DNA from: an uncultured Eubacteriales bacterium
GTDB lineage: Bacteria; Bacillota; Clostridia; Oscillospirales; Oscillospiraceae
Length of the DNA: 26,720 nucleotides
Assembly (NCBI GenBank): GCA_900549545.1
Contig: URPA01000020.1
Coordinates: forward strand, 1-26,720
Direction of reading: 5' to 3'
Below are positions 1 through 7,632 of the stretch, in pieces (within the stretch, counting starts at the first letter, position 1; the number at the start of each line of letters is the position of its first letter). The notes beneath the pieces are model-generated. The model ran no database searches and had not been told where the DNA came from. It worked only from the letters and a program-made list of their open reading frames with translations. The translations under genes were made by a program, and so were the position numbers.

Positions 1-246
1 CCTTGCCTCGTCTTGGAAAAAATTTGCTCTGTTAAAACTGCTTCGCACCCGTCGGTGAGATAATTTTGATTGATTTTTTCTTTTTATCCTGAATCGAAGC
101 CCAACGTAGCGGGCGAAGGGTCGATTCGGAGAGGAAGATGGCGCTGATGGATATTCAGCTTTCGCTCTCAGCAGAAGCGGAATGGAATCAGCGTCATCTG
201 ACGAGCTGACGGGCGGCATGGGTTCGGCTCCCGTCTGCTTAGTCAT
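1..246 (-). other. Unidentified edge region: open frame on minus strand or structured noncoding repeat
   Basis: On the minus strand an ATG at 246 opens 82 codons without a stop and runs off the window. The peptide begins MTKQTGAEPMPPV, is rich in Ser/Arg/Lys, and shows no domain I recognise. An AAGGAG lies about 13 bases upstream of the ATG, too far for a good ribosome site. The same bases also fold well. Positions 90-97 pair with 121-128, and 137-148 pair with 187-198 (12 bp with one G-U). At 218-234 there is a tRNA T-arm-like hairpin (5-bp stem, 7-base loop TTCGGCT). I think a dispersed structured repeat is more likely than a protein gene. Confidence 0.25.
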
Positions 247-473
247 AAAATAAAATATTCTCCTTGCTTGGCAGTGATTTTTCATGCTTCACAAAAGAGA
301 TGAGCGTATTTTAGCGCCCTTCTCTGCCCTTTTCAAGTCCTTTTTCCCTCTTTCAACAAAAATCGGCGATATGCAACAGGCCCATTTGCTTTTTGCAGTA
401 AGCCTTGGTCAGTTTGCTGTTTTATGGAAAAAAGCGGAAATTCGGTTTACATAACTTTTAAAGCACTCTCCTC
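247..473. other. Noncoding spacer upstream of the ABC-F leader
   Basis: This stretch is AT-rich and pyrimidine-rich. I see no convincing reading frame, RNA gene or repeat in it. It ends at the promoter of the ABC-F leader transcript. Confidence 0.4.
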
Positions 474-502
474 TTGATTATTTTCCCGGCGTATGGTATA
501 GT
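474..502 (+). promoter_or_regulatory. Promoter of the ABC-F leader transcript
   Basis: A sigma-A-like promoter is visible: TTGATT at 474-479, a 17-base spacer, and TATAGT at 497-502. Transcription would start near 509, about 20 bases before the leader peptide start codon. The position fits the attenuator downstream. Confidence 0.65.
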
Positions 503-529
503 CAGATAAAACAACGAAGGGGTGAAAAA

Positions 530-553
530 ATGTCCGGTTTTTCTTGCAAGTAA
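530..553 (+). CDS. Leader peptide (uORF) MSGFSCK of the ABC-F attenuator
   Basis: This is a 7-codon open frame, ATG at 530 to TAA at 551-553, encoding MSGFSCK. It is preceded by a purine-rich AAGGGGTGAAAAA ribosome site. Its last codons (540-549) are perfectly complementary to 592-601, so a ribosome stalled here would block that pairing and change the downstream fold. Short leader peptides of this kind are known upstream of antibiotic-resistance ABC-F genes, where drug-stalled ribosomes switch on the resistance gene. The coding assignment rests on the RBS, length and pairing logic, not on peptide conservation. Confidence 0.7.
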   Translation: MSGFSCK

Positions 554-697
554 ATAAGGCTGTGCGGCGGGGCTTAGCCTTGCTGCGCCCATTGCAAGAA
601 AGTTAAACTGTACATCAATATATCGCTGCCCCGCCATAGCCGGGCTGCGCCATGATGAGATGCAAGAACAGACTTTCTTGCATCTCATCATTTTTTG
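540..697 (+). promoter_or_regulatory. Ribosome-mediated transcription attenuator of the ABC-F gene
   Basis: Mutually exclusive pairings are visible. (1) 540-549 in the uORF with 592-601, 10 bp perfect. (2) Antiterminator: 593-603 with 672-682, 11 bp perfect. (3) Terminator: 652-668 with 675-691, 17 bp, followed by a T run. (4) 566-573 with 628-635, 8 bp of G-C pairs. Without stalling, pairing 1 occupies 592-601 and leaves the terminator free to form. With a ribosome stalled on the uORF, 593-603 is free to pair with the terminator's 3' arm and transcription continues into the ABC-F gene. The logic is inferred from complementarity, but the pairings are exact. Confidence 0.8.
652..697 (+). terminator. 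Conditional intrinsic terminator in the ABC-F leader
   Basis: The 17-bp stem 652-668/675-691 has a 6-base loop (669-674) and is followed by a T run at 691-696. It ends only 17 bases before the ABC-F start codon. Its 3' arm is shared with the antiterminator pairing at 672-682. Confidence 0.85.
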
Positions 698-713
698 TTA
701 GGGGGACAACGCT

Positions 714-2180
714 ATGTCAATGATAAAAGCTGAAAACCTGAGCTTCTGCTACCCCGGAAGCTATGACAATATATTTGAAAACGCGAGCTTTGTGATAGAT
801 ACCGATTGGAAGCTCGGCTTCGTTGGCCGGAACGGGCGGGGCAAAACCACGCTTTTAAAGCTCCTGATGGGCGAATACGAATACAGCGGGCGGATAATCA
901 GCTCGGTGCAGTTTGATTACTTTCCCTACCCCGTGAAGGATAAAACCCGAATGACCTATGAGATTTTTGCCGAGATAGCTCCGGGCGCTGAGGACTGGGA
1001 GCTTATGCGGGAGCTTTCAAACCTTGAGGTGGAGGCCGACGTGCTCTACCGCCCGTTTGAAACGCTTTCAAACGGTGAGCAGACCAAGGTGCTGCTCGCG
1101 GCGCTTTTCTGCAACGAGAGGCATTTTCTCCTGATCGACGAGCCGACAAACCACCTCGACACGCGCGCCCGCGAGCTCGTCTCCGCCTATCTCAAGCGGA
1201 AAAAGGGCTTCATTTTAGTCTCGCATGACCGGAGCTTTCTTGACGGCTGCGTTGACCACATTCTCTCCCTCAACCGGGCGAATATCGAGGTGCAGAGCGG
1301 CAGCTTCTCCTCGTGGTTTTATAATTTTCAAAACCAGCAGGAGCTGGAGCTTGCCAAAAATGAGCAGCTCAAAAAGGACATTGGCCGCCTCAAGCAGGCC
1401 GCGCGGCGCTCCTCCGACTGGTCTGACCGGGTGGAGGCCTCCAAATTTGGCAGTGCCGTGCCCGACCGGGGCTTTGTGGGCCACAAGGCCGCCAAGATGA
1501 TGAAGCGCTCCAAGGCGATTGAGGCCCGCCAGCAGCAGGCCATCGAGCAGAAATCCGGGCTGCTTAAAAACCTTGAGACGGCGGAGAGCCTAAAGCTCTT
1601 CCCGCTGAGCTACCGCAGCGAGACGCTGATAAGCGCATCGGAGCTCTCGCTCAGCTATGACGGCAGAGCGATCTGCCCGCCGCTGAGCTTTACGGTGAAG
1701 CGCGGCGAGCGCCTGGCGCTGGACGGAAAAAACGGCAGCGGCAAATCAAGCCTCCTCAAGCTCATAACCGGGGAGGAGATACAGCACAGCGGAACGCTGC
1801 AAATCGGCTCCGGTCTTGTCATCTCCTATGTGCCGCAGGACACGCGGCATCTGCGCGGGACGCTCGCGGACTACGCCAGAGAGCGGGAACTGGACGAGAG
1901 CCTGTTCAAGGCCATTTTGCGCAAAATGGCCCTCGAACAGACGCAGTTTGACAAGGACATCCGGGAGTTTTCCGAGGGGCAGAAGAAAAAGGTGCTTATC
2001 GCCATGAGCCTGTGCCAGCGGGCGCATCTGTATATCTGGGACGAGCCGTTAAATTACATCGACATCTACTCCCGCATGCAGATCGAAGAGCTTATCAAGG
2101 CCTTCTCCCCCACAATGATTTTTGTCGAGCACGACAGGGCATTCCGGGAAGAGATTTCGACCGGGGTCATCCGGCTGTAA
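714..2180 (+). CDS. ABC-F ribosomal protection protein (Lsa/CplR-like)
   Basis: This 488-residue soluble protein has two ABC ATPase domains and no membrane segments, as expected for ABC-F proteins that bind the ribosomal E site and displace drugs from the peptidyl transferase centre. Domain 1 has Walker A GRNGRGKT (38-45), signature LSNGEQ (118-123) and Walker B LLIDEPTNHLD (139-149). A charged helical linker (about 205-300) follows. Domain 2 has Walker A GKNGSGKS (338-345), signature FSEGQ (419-423) and Walker B ending WDEPLNYID (442-450). The N-terminal layout and the WDEPLNYID motif resemble the Lsa group, whose members act on lincosamides, streptogramin A and pleuromutilins. RBS AGGGGG lies at 700-705. 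The leader attenuator upstream supports a drug-inducible resistance role. Exact spectrum is unknown; a housekeeping ABC-F role is less likely given the leader. Confidence 0.9.
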   Translation: MSMIKAENLSFCYPGSYDNIFENASFVIDTDWKLGFVGRNGRGKTTLLKLLMGEYEYSGRIISSVQFDYFPYPVKDKTRMTYEIFAEIAPGAEDWELMRELSNLEVEADVLYRPFETLSNGEQTKVLLAALFCNERHFLLIDEPTNHLDTRARELVSAYLKRKKGFILVSHDRSFLDGCVDHILSLNRANIEVQSGSFSSWFYNFQNQQELELAKNEQLKKDIGRLKQAARRSSDWSDRVEASKFGSAVPDRGFVGHKAAKMMKRSKAIEARQQQAIEQKSGLLKNLETAESLKLFPLSYRSETLISASELSLSYDGRAICPPLSFTVKRGERLALDGKNGSGKSSLLKLITGEEIQHSGTLQIGSGLVISYVPQDTRHLRGTLADYARERELDESLFKAILRKMALEQTQFDKDIREFSEGQKKKVLIAMSLCQRAHLYIWDEPLNYIDIYSRMQIEELIKAFSPTMIFVEHDRAFREEISTGVIRL

Positions 2181-2184
2181 AGGC

Positions 2185-2213
2185 TTGAACATCGAGCGGA
2201 AAAACTGTATTAT
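2185..2213 (+). promoter_or_regulatory. Candidate promoter of the flavin oxidoreductase gene
   Basis: TTGAAC (2185-2190), a 17-base spacer and TATTAT (2208-2213) lie between the two plus-strand genes. No terminator is visible after the ABC-F gene, so read-through is also possible. Confidence 0.45.
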
Positions 2214-2233
2214 ATCTTATGGAGGCGAAGCTT

Positions 2234-3226
2234 ATGAGCATTATAAATTCAAAATTACAGCTTAAAAATATTGAACTTAAAAACCGGCTTGTGATGCCGC
2301 CCATGGCCTCGAGCCGGGCCGACGACAGCGGCACCGTGACAGACAGGCTCTGTAACTATTACTGCGAGAAAACCCGCGGCTTTGGGCTTGTCATCGTAGA
2401 GCATGCCTTTGTCTCCATTGAGGGCAAGGCCCACAGGGCGCAGCTGTCCATCGCGGAGGATTCAAATCTGCCCGGGCTGCGGCGGCTTGCGGAAACCATC
2501 CACGCAAACGGCGCGAAGGTCTTTGCCCAGATTAGCCACGCCGGCGGCGCGGCTGAGGGCAGCTCTGATTTGATAAGCGCCAGCGCCGTGAAGTCCCCCT
2601 TCGCAAAGCCTGACGCCAAGTGTCCCCGGGAAATGACAGAGGCGGATATAAAAAAGCTCATTGCCGACTTCGGCGCGGCGGCCGTAAGGGCCAGAGACGC
2701 GGGCTTTGACGGCGTGGAGCTCCATTCGGCGCACTATTACCTGCTAAACCAGTTCTATTCGCCGCTTGTCAACCGCAGGACGGACGAATATACCGGCAGC
2801 AGCCTTGAGGGGCGCCTGCGGCTGCACAAGGAGATTATAAACGAGGTCAGGCGGCTCACCGGCGCTGATTTTCCCATCGCCCTTCGGCTGGGCGCCTGCG
2901 ATTACGCAGAGGGCGGAACGACGCTTGAGGACAGCGTTCAGGCCGCGAGAATGCTTGAGGACGCGGGCGTTGACCTGCTGGATATCTCCGGCGGGCTGTG
3001 CGGGCCTTACCGCCCGAATGTGAAGCATGAGGGGTATTTCAAAGAGCTCTCCGCGGCGATAAAGCAGGCTGTCAGCATCCCCGTGATTCTGACCGGCGGC
3101 ATCACCACTGCCGAGGGCGCGGAGACGCTTTTGGAGGATGGCGCGGCAGACCTCATCGGAATTGGCCGCGCGCTGCTGAAGGATTCAGTCTGGGCGGAAA
3201 ATGCCCTGAAAAAATACGCGGACTGA
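2234..3226 (+). CDS. NADH:flavin oxidoreductase, Old Yellow Enzyme family (TIM barrel only)
   Basis: The start is ATG 2234, because GGAGG at 2221-2225 sits just ahead of it; an in-frame ATG at 2219 lies before that RBS. The 330-residue product is a single FMN-binding TIM barrel. Recognisable OYE features are the N-terminal KNRLVMPPMA segment, an ELHSAHYYLLNQFYSP segment carrying the His/His substrate-binding pair, and NRRTDEYTGSSLEGRLR. A C-terminal TGGITT and IGIGRALL segment forms the phosphate-binding end of the barrel. It lacks the C-terminal 4Fe-4S/FAD extension of 2-enoate reductases and BaiCD-type enzymes. The likely activity is NAD(P)H-dependent reduction of activated alkenes; the substrate cannot be told from sequence. 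Confidence 0.85.
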   Translation: MSIINSKLQLKNIELKNRLVMPPMASSRADDSGTVTDRLCNYYCEKTRGFGLVIVEHAFVSIEGKAHRAQLSIAEDSNLPGLRRLAETIHANGAKVFAQISHAGGAAEGSSDLISASAVKSPFAKPDAKCPREMTEADIKKLIADFGAAAVRARDAGFDGVELHSAHYYLLNQFYSPLVNRRTDEYTGSSLEGRLRLHKEIINEVRRLTGADFPIALRLGACDYAEGGTTLEDSVQAARMLEDAGVDLLDISGGLCGPYRPNVKHEGYFKELSAAIKQAVSIPVILTGGITTAEGAETLLEDGAADLIGIGRALLKDSVWAENALKKYAD

Positions 3227-3283
3227 AAAATGAATCAGCCGCCGTAAAAACGGCGGCCGGTCTGCCTTGCTGGCAACAAAAAT

Positions 3284-3309
3284 GTATCCCCGCCGGACGG
3301 CGGGGATAC
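3284..3309. terminator. Bidirectional terminator between convergent genes
   Basis: A 26-base perfect palindrome has 12-base arms (3284-3295 and 3298-3309) built on ATCCCCGCCG. On the minus strand it is followed by ACATTTTTG; on the plus strand by ACTTTACGTTTTT. It sits between the oxidoreductase and the convergent surface-protein gene. The same ATCCCCGCC core recurs at 12.44 and 12.78 kb. A separate GCCGCCG/CGGCGGC hairpin at 3238-3257 lacks a T tract. Confidence 0.75.
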
Positions 3310-3332
3310 TTTACGTTTTTAAGTCAAATTGC

Positions 3333-4937
3333 TCAGGCGTTCTCTCCTGCCTGCTTCTTGTGGCGGATGTAGGCATAAATCGCCGCGGCCACTATGATAA
3401 TTCCAAGGATGATGAAGGGAATGATGTTGAAGCCGAGGCCGGTCTCACCGGAGGCAAGAGGAGTCTCCTCCTCGCCGATGTCCGCGGCGTCCTGCTCGTC
3501 GGCTGCGTCTGCGGGCTGAGCATCGTCAGCGGGCTCAGCGGTCAGCTCCTCAGCGTCAAGATCCAGCTCACCGGCATCGGGAATGACAAGATTGCCAGCG
3601 GGGGGGATTGCCGGTGGTCTTGCCGGTGGCAATGAGGATGGCGGCAAGCTCGTCGGTCATCTCATAGTAGACGGAGATAACGGTGCTGCCATCGGCCTTG
3701 ATGGTCTTGTTGGTGAAGGGCTGAAGAACGTAGCCCTCAACGTCGGCGGCGGTCACATTGGTGATAGAATCAACAACGCCGGTGCGCTTCTGGCTGTGGT
3801 ACAGCTCGTAATCGCCCTTGACATTCTGGCGATATACATTCACAGTGTAAACAGCGCCGGTGCCGGGCTCCATCCTACCGCTGAAAATGACGTCGGCTGC
3901 GGGCATGGTGTTGCCGCTGCCCAGAGCATGGTCAGCCTCCCAGCCGACAAAGGTGTAACCCTTCTTGGCATTGGGCGCGTCGCGCAGGGTGACAGTCTGG
4001 CCGAACTTATAGGTCTCGACCTTGCCGCTCTGCTTGCCGTCAACCATGTAAGTGACGTCGTAGCTGTTGCGGGTATAGTAGAGCTTTATAGTCCCCTGAA
4101 TGTTCTCATCATAAACGCTTGCGACGGAGCTTCCCTCGCAATGGTCATATTTAAGGCCAGCGTAGTTCTTTGCCTGGTTCCCCGCGGCGGCAACTTCTGT
4201 CCCGTCGGCTACGCCGCTCTTAAGCTCTGTCTCATAGCGGGTGTAACCCTTTCCGTCAAGATTCTGCCAGTAATGCTCAACCTTATATTTTCCGGCAGTG
4301 GGGTCTTTGACAAAGGAGGCGACAAGCGTTATGTCTGACTGCACGTTCTCGAGCACCTTGACTATCTCGCCTACGCCGTTGACTTTCCAGCCCTCAAACT
4401 TATAGCCGAGCCAATCCTTGTGGGTATTGCTCACAGTGTAGCTCTTGCCCTCTTCAACCGTGGCGGATGCCTCGGGCGTAAGGGCAAAATCATTATACAC
4501 ATAGCTTATTGTGTAGGTCTTGGTCACAGGGGCCACCGGAGCGTCATAGAACAGGGTGAAATTGACAATCAGCCTGCCAGAATCAAGGGAGACGTTGCCC
4601 ATTCTCTTGGTATTGGCCTCATTGAGCGTATAATCTTTGTGGGCTTCCTCAAACTCTCCTTTCGCTGTGGCAATTTTGCTATCATCGAGTTCGAGAAGCG
4701 CTCCCTCGGTATATTCACCGTCTGCTATATACTCCACAGACTCATTGCACAGGCCGTTGCTGGATACAAAGGAAACTATCGCCGTACCGCGCCGGAGACA
4801 GGGGTCGGCTGCGGTTCCGCAGGCGTCTCGGGGTTTTCCCCGTCGGCAAAAACCGTCATCGGTGCAAGGGCCAAAATCATTACTATACACAGGAAAGCGC
4901 TGAGCAGGCGCTTAACTGTGCGGTGCGTCTCGTTCAT
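3333..4937 (-). pseudogene. InlB/MucBP-repeat surface protein gene, interrupted by two frameshifts
   Basis: The pieces of one gene lie in two frames. ATG 4937 (after an AGGAGGAG site) starts a 53-codon segment with a signal peptide: basic NETHRTVKR, hydrophobic core, cleavage near TVFA/DG. It stops at TAG 4776-4778. The middle (about 4790 to 3607) is in another frame and carries two or three InlB B-repeat/MucBP-like units (GYKFEGWKVNG, YKVEHYWQNLDGKGY, GYTFVGWEAD). At a C7 run (plus strand G7, 3600-3606) the frame shifts back to an acidic Pro/Ala/Asp linker, a TPLASGE motif, one membrane helix and a basic tail ending at 3333. With C6 the linker would continue in frame. The signal-peptide and anchor segments share one frame. 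This could be a pseudogene, homopolymer assembly error, or slippage-based phase variation. Inferred role: cell-surface adhesin or structural protein. Confidence 0.75.
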
Positions 4938-5002
4938 GTTAAACTCCTCCTATTCAATCACCAAAACAGGTAAATTTTGCTGTACACTTATTAAGACGGC
5001 TT

Positions 5003-5033
5003 ATTTTATCAAAAATTGCTCAACAATTTTCAA
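5003..5033 (-). promoter_or_regulatory. Possible promoter of the surface-protein gene
   Basis: Read on the minus strand, TTGAAA (5033-5028) is followed after 17 bases by GATAAA, or after 19 by TAAAAT. The spacer contains a 7-bp AT-rich inverted repeat (5012-5018/5024-5030) that could also act as a weak terminator for the upstream DUF3810 gene. Confidence 0.35.
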
Positions 5034-5052
5034 GTTTTTTGGATAAAATTTT

Positions 5053-6234
5053 TTATTTTTCTGTGAAAGTGTCGTTTTTTCCTGCGGAGGCGGCATCATA
5101 ATAGTAATTCACCAGCAAATCAACGCAGGCGCCGTAGCTTTTGAGGCCGAGCTGCTGGTCATAGCTTTGCAGAAAGCCCTCATACACGGTGTTTGAAATG
5201 GTCTGCACCGGAGTATCAAACCGCGCCCAGTATTCGTTATTGGCCTTCAAATCGGCCCGGACCTCGGGGCTGAGCGTGGAATACACCTGCTGCCAGGCGG
5301 CATTATCCGCCTTATAGAGAGCGTTGCCCAGATAGATATAGGCTATCAGACAGGCGGAGTAGCAATACTCCGCATCGCCATAATCAAGGCACGCCATCAC
5401 CGCGACGAAATTCGCCTCCTGCTCCTTGCCGACGCCCCGCTGATGGCTCAGCTCATGGGCAACAGTGAAGGCAAACAGCGCCTCGGGAAAGTCCATATTC
5501 ACATTGGCCTCCCCCGTGATGGGGAAGAAAAAGCCCGTGAAGTCAATATAGCTCATAACACGGGAGAAAAAAACGCCCTTGGCCCGTATATCCGGCCCCG
5601 CAAGACAGGGTATGCGCTGCTCTGTCGCCCTGAACACCTCGTCCGAGCGGCGGAGGATGGCCTGCCTGTCGCTGCGGCAGGCGCCGCTCTCATCCCGCGG
5701 CACAAGCGGCGCGTAGTCATTGGCAAGCTGCGCGAAATACTCCGTCACTGTCTCAAGCTGCTCCGTGGATATCTTGTCGTTTTTGAGGCCGCTCTTCCTA
5801 ATAAAATCGTCTCCATAGAATATAACGCCCCACAAAAAACAGAACGCCGCGTACACCGCCATAACTCCGGCGGTGAGGGTTATAAAAATTATGTAAATCT
5901 GTTTCAGGGTATTTTTTCGATTTTTACGCCGTATCATGGCGGCAATTGAACAAATTATGTAAACCATCGTTCCTATGACAGCCAGCGCAATCAGCAGCTC
6001 TGCAACCGAAAACGGCACCTCCGCCGTAAGCTGCGCCAAAAAGCGCCGCACGGCGGCCGCCGGCCCGTCGGCAAGGCGGCGCATCAGGACGTAATTGCCC
6101 CGCAGGCAGACGTGCAGCAGCACCAACGCGCCAGAGAGCAGCAGCAGAATATGCCGCACCGGGCATAAGGCAAATATGGCGGCGAGGCCGCGTTTTTTTG
6201 TCCGAATATTTTCCATGGGGATATAATAGCCCAT
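5053..6234 (-). CDS. DUF3810 family membrane protein with HExxH metallopeptidase motif
   Basis: The 393-residue product has three predicted membrane helices in its N-terminal third (about 28-45, 78-100, 112-138), followed by a large extracytoplasmic domain. That domain carries HELSH at 260-264 with a nearby Glu (KEQEANF, E273), the arrangement of a zinc metallopeptidase active site (HExxH plus third ligand). This matches the DUF3810 family, whose substrates are not established. The first ATG (6234) is preferred because AAGAGGGG lies just upstream; the in-frame ATG at residue 7 has no RBS. The gene stands alone between the surface-protein gene and a repeat region. A role in processing cell-envelope proteins is a guess from topology. 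Confidence 0.8.
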   Translation of the reverse strand: MGYYIPMENIRTKKRGLAAIFALCPVRHILLLLSGALVLLHVCLRGNYVLMRRLADGPAAAVRRFLAQLTAEVPFSVAELLIALAVIGTMVYIICSIAAMIRRKNRKNTLKQIYIIFITLTAGVMAVYAAFCFLWGVIFYGDDFIRKSGLKNDKISTEQLETVTEYFAQLANDYAPLVPRDESGACRSDRQAILRRSDEVFRATEQRIPCLAGPDIRAKGVFFSRVMSYIDFTGFFFPITGEANVNMDFPEALFAFTVAHELSHQRGVGKEQEANFVAVMACLDYGDAEYCYSACLIAYIYLGNALYKADNAAWQQVYSTLSPEVRADLKANNEYWARFDTPVQTISNTVYEGFLQSYDQQLGLKSYGACVDLLVNYYYDAASAGKNDTFTEK

Positions 6235-6274
6235 TTTCCCCTCTTACGCAATGGATTATTCGACCAAAACCTCC

Positions 6275-6303
6275 TGTATACAAAGGCTTTGCCTTTGTAT
6301 ACA
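6275..6303. repeat. Hairpin at the head of structured repeat copy A
   Basis: The 13-base arms 6275-6287 and 6291-6303 (TGTATACAAAGGC and its complement) have a 3-base loop and are followed by AAAAAAG. The equivalent position in copy B (9610-9642) holds a 15-bp hairpin of unrelated sequence, so the fold is kept and the sequence is not. Confidence 0.6.
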
Positions 6304-6416
6304 AAAAAGTTCACTCCGAACCGCGCATTTTTGCCTGCGTGGGATGGCAAAAATACACTCTCTCCGTGCAAAGTGTTTTTCCCGGGGTACACGCCCCCGG
6401 GAAAAACTTATATTTA
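6302..6416 (+). repeat. Structured multi-hairpin repeat, copy A, left part (interrupted by IS30)
   Basis: This segment aligns with 9641-9747 over its whole length, with shared blocks CAAAAATACACTCTCT, GCAAAGTGTTTTTCCCG and CCGGGAAAAAC. It contains a stem TTTTTGCC/GGCAAAAA and a stem TTTTTCCCGGGG/CCCCGGGAAAAA. The missing 3' part, a TTCGCCGAC/GTCGGCGAA hairpin and CTCTGCGAGGC, lies on the far side of the IS at 7532-7576. No protein gene is apparent. Confidence 0.7.
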
Positions 6417-7523
6417 GATTTACAATATAAGTGCAACAGAAAAAAGTGGACTCAAAGCAAGAACGCGCCTAAAATGGTGTTTGCGGACAACCGAGAAAAG
6501 GAGCGGAGCAATGAGCCACTACAAACACCTTAGCATAGAAGAGCGAGAAAGTCTATACCTAAAGAAACATCAAGGGAAAAGTATCCGAGAAATTGCAAAG
6601 GAATTAGGCCGGTCACCATCAACTATCAGTAGGGAACTGGCGAGAAATAAGTCAAGCCATCGGTCATATAGCCCAGCAAGAGCTCAGAGGCGCTATGAAC
6701 GGAAGAAAAAGGAGTGCGGGAGAAAAGCAATCCTCAGCGTTGCAAAGAACCAAATCTTGGTCAAAAAACTCATTGGCGAATACGAATGGTCTCCCGAACA
6801 GATACAAAACCGACTGCGAGAAGAGGGAAATGAGCTTCACATAAGCTATTGCACAATCTATCGTGCATTAAAGGATGGCCTGCTTGATGAGAAATCGGGA
6901 AAGTATATCCGCAAATGCGACAGGTACTCGTTCCATCTACGCAGGCAGGGTAAGCCACGGAAAAAGAACGGAACGACCAACAAACAAGGTAAATTTCATA
7001 TAGAATACACGATTTCAGAACGCCCTGAGAGCGCCAATGCGCGCACAGAGACCGGTCATTGGGAAGGAGATACAGTAGCCGGGAAACGAGGCGGTGCCTG
7101 CCTGCTCACGCAGGTTGATAGAAAGGCACGCTATCTGCTGGCTGTTAAGGTACCAAACGCATCATCTGATACAGTTAGAGACGCTATGATCTTTATGTTC
7201 AGCAAACTGCCAGAGGACAAAGTACTCAGTATTACACCGGACAGAGGGCATGAGTTCTCCAAGTACAAAGAAACAAGTGCCGCACTGCATAATGTCCCCT
7301 TCTATTTTGCTGACCCGTACTCACCTTGGCAGCGGGGTACAAACGAGAACACCAACGGCCTGCTTCGCCAATACTTCCCTAAATACACTTCACTCGACAA
7401 TGTTTCTGACGGTGAAATAGAGGCTGTTGTTGCAAAAATTAACCTTAGACCGCGTAAATGCCTTGGCTGGCGCACCCCTTTTGAAGTCTTCTTCGATACT
7501 TCGTTGCACTTAACTTGACAATC
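6417..7523 (+). mobile_element. IS30-family insertion sequence (about 1.1 kb)
   Basis: Imperfect terminal inverted repeats at 6417-6437 (GATTTACAATATAAGTGCAAC) and 7503-7523 match at 17 of 21 positions and enclose one intact transposase gene. Size and layout fit IS30. I could not define a target-site duplication. The element splits structured repeat copy A: the matching intact copy is continuous at 9641-9797. Its base composition is visibly lower in GC than the neighbouring genes. Confidence 0.85.
6511..7518 (+). CDS. IS30 family transposase
   Basis: Start ATG 6511 follows AAAGGAGC at 6498-6504; a TTG at 6481 in the same frame has no such support. The 335-residue protein begins with a helix-turn-helix (SIREIAKELGRSPSTISREL, about 24-43) that binds the terminal repeats. 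The catalytic core carries the DDE triad in IS30 context: GHWEGD (D187), TPDRGHEF (D244) and WQRGTNENTNGLLRQYFPK (E279). Full length and uninterrupted, it is probably active. The stop lies inside the right inverted repeat, as often seen in compact insertion sequences. Confidence 0.95.
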   Translation: MSHYKHLSIEERESLYLKKHQGKSIREIAKELGRSPSTISRELARNKSSHRSYSPARAQRRYERKKKECGRKAILSVAKNQILVKKLIGEYEWSPEQIQNRLREEGNELHISYCTIYRALKDGLLDEKSGKYIRKCDRYSFHLRRQGKPRKKNGTTNKQGKFHIEYTISERPESANARTETGHWEGDTVAGKRGGACLLTQVDRKARYLLAVKVPNASSDTVRDAMIFMFSKLPEDKVLSITPDRGHEFSKYKETSAALHNVPFYFADPYSPWQRGTNENTNGLLRQYFPKYTSLDNVSDGEIEAVVAKINLRPRKCLGWRTPFEVFFDTSLHLT

Positions 7524-7531
7524 CATCATAG

Positions 7532-7576
7532 AAATTTATTCGCCGACTGCGGTCGGCGAACTCTGCGAGGCTTTTT
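7532..7576 (+). repeat. Structured repeat copy A, right part
   Basis: AAATTTATTCGCCGACTGCG and the following GTCGGCGAACTCTGCGAGG match 9753-9795 of copy B. Within the hairpin one pair differs in a compensating way: GAC/GTC here and GCC/GGC in copy B. Confidence 0.7.
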
Positions 7577-7584
7577 CACATATG

Positions 7585-7610
7585 AAAAGCCCTGCAAAGC
7601 AGGGCTTTTT
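7585..7610. terminator. Bidirectional intrinsic terminator
   Basis: The 11-bp stem 7585-7595/7599-7609 (AAAAGCCCTGC and complement) has an AAA loop and T runs on both strands. It ends the leftward RpiR transcript and would stop transcripts leaving the IS. Confidence 0.85.
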
Positions 7611-7632
7611 GTTCTGTGTTAGCCGGTGTTTT

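Noticed and set aside
218..234. tRNA-like T arm (loop TTCGGCT)
   Set aside because: No D arm, anticodon arm or acceptor stem can be fitted around it, and position 58 is G instead of the usual A.
458..691. Minus-strand frame of 77 residues over the ABC-F leader
   Set aside because: It lies on the terminator and antiterminator segments and has no homology features; the plus-strand attenuator explains the sequence.
3583..4338. Plus-strand frame of 251 residues (and 4420-5046)
   Set aside because: Antisense to the surface-protein gene, whose repeats, signal peptide and anchor are recognisable; no ribosome site ahead of these frames.
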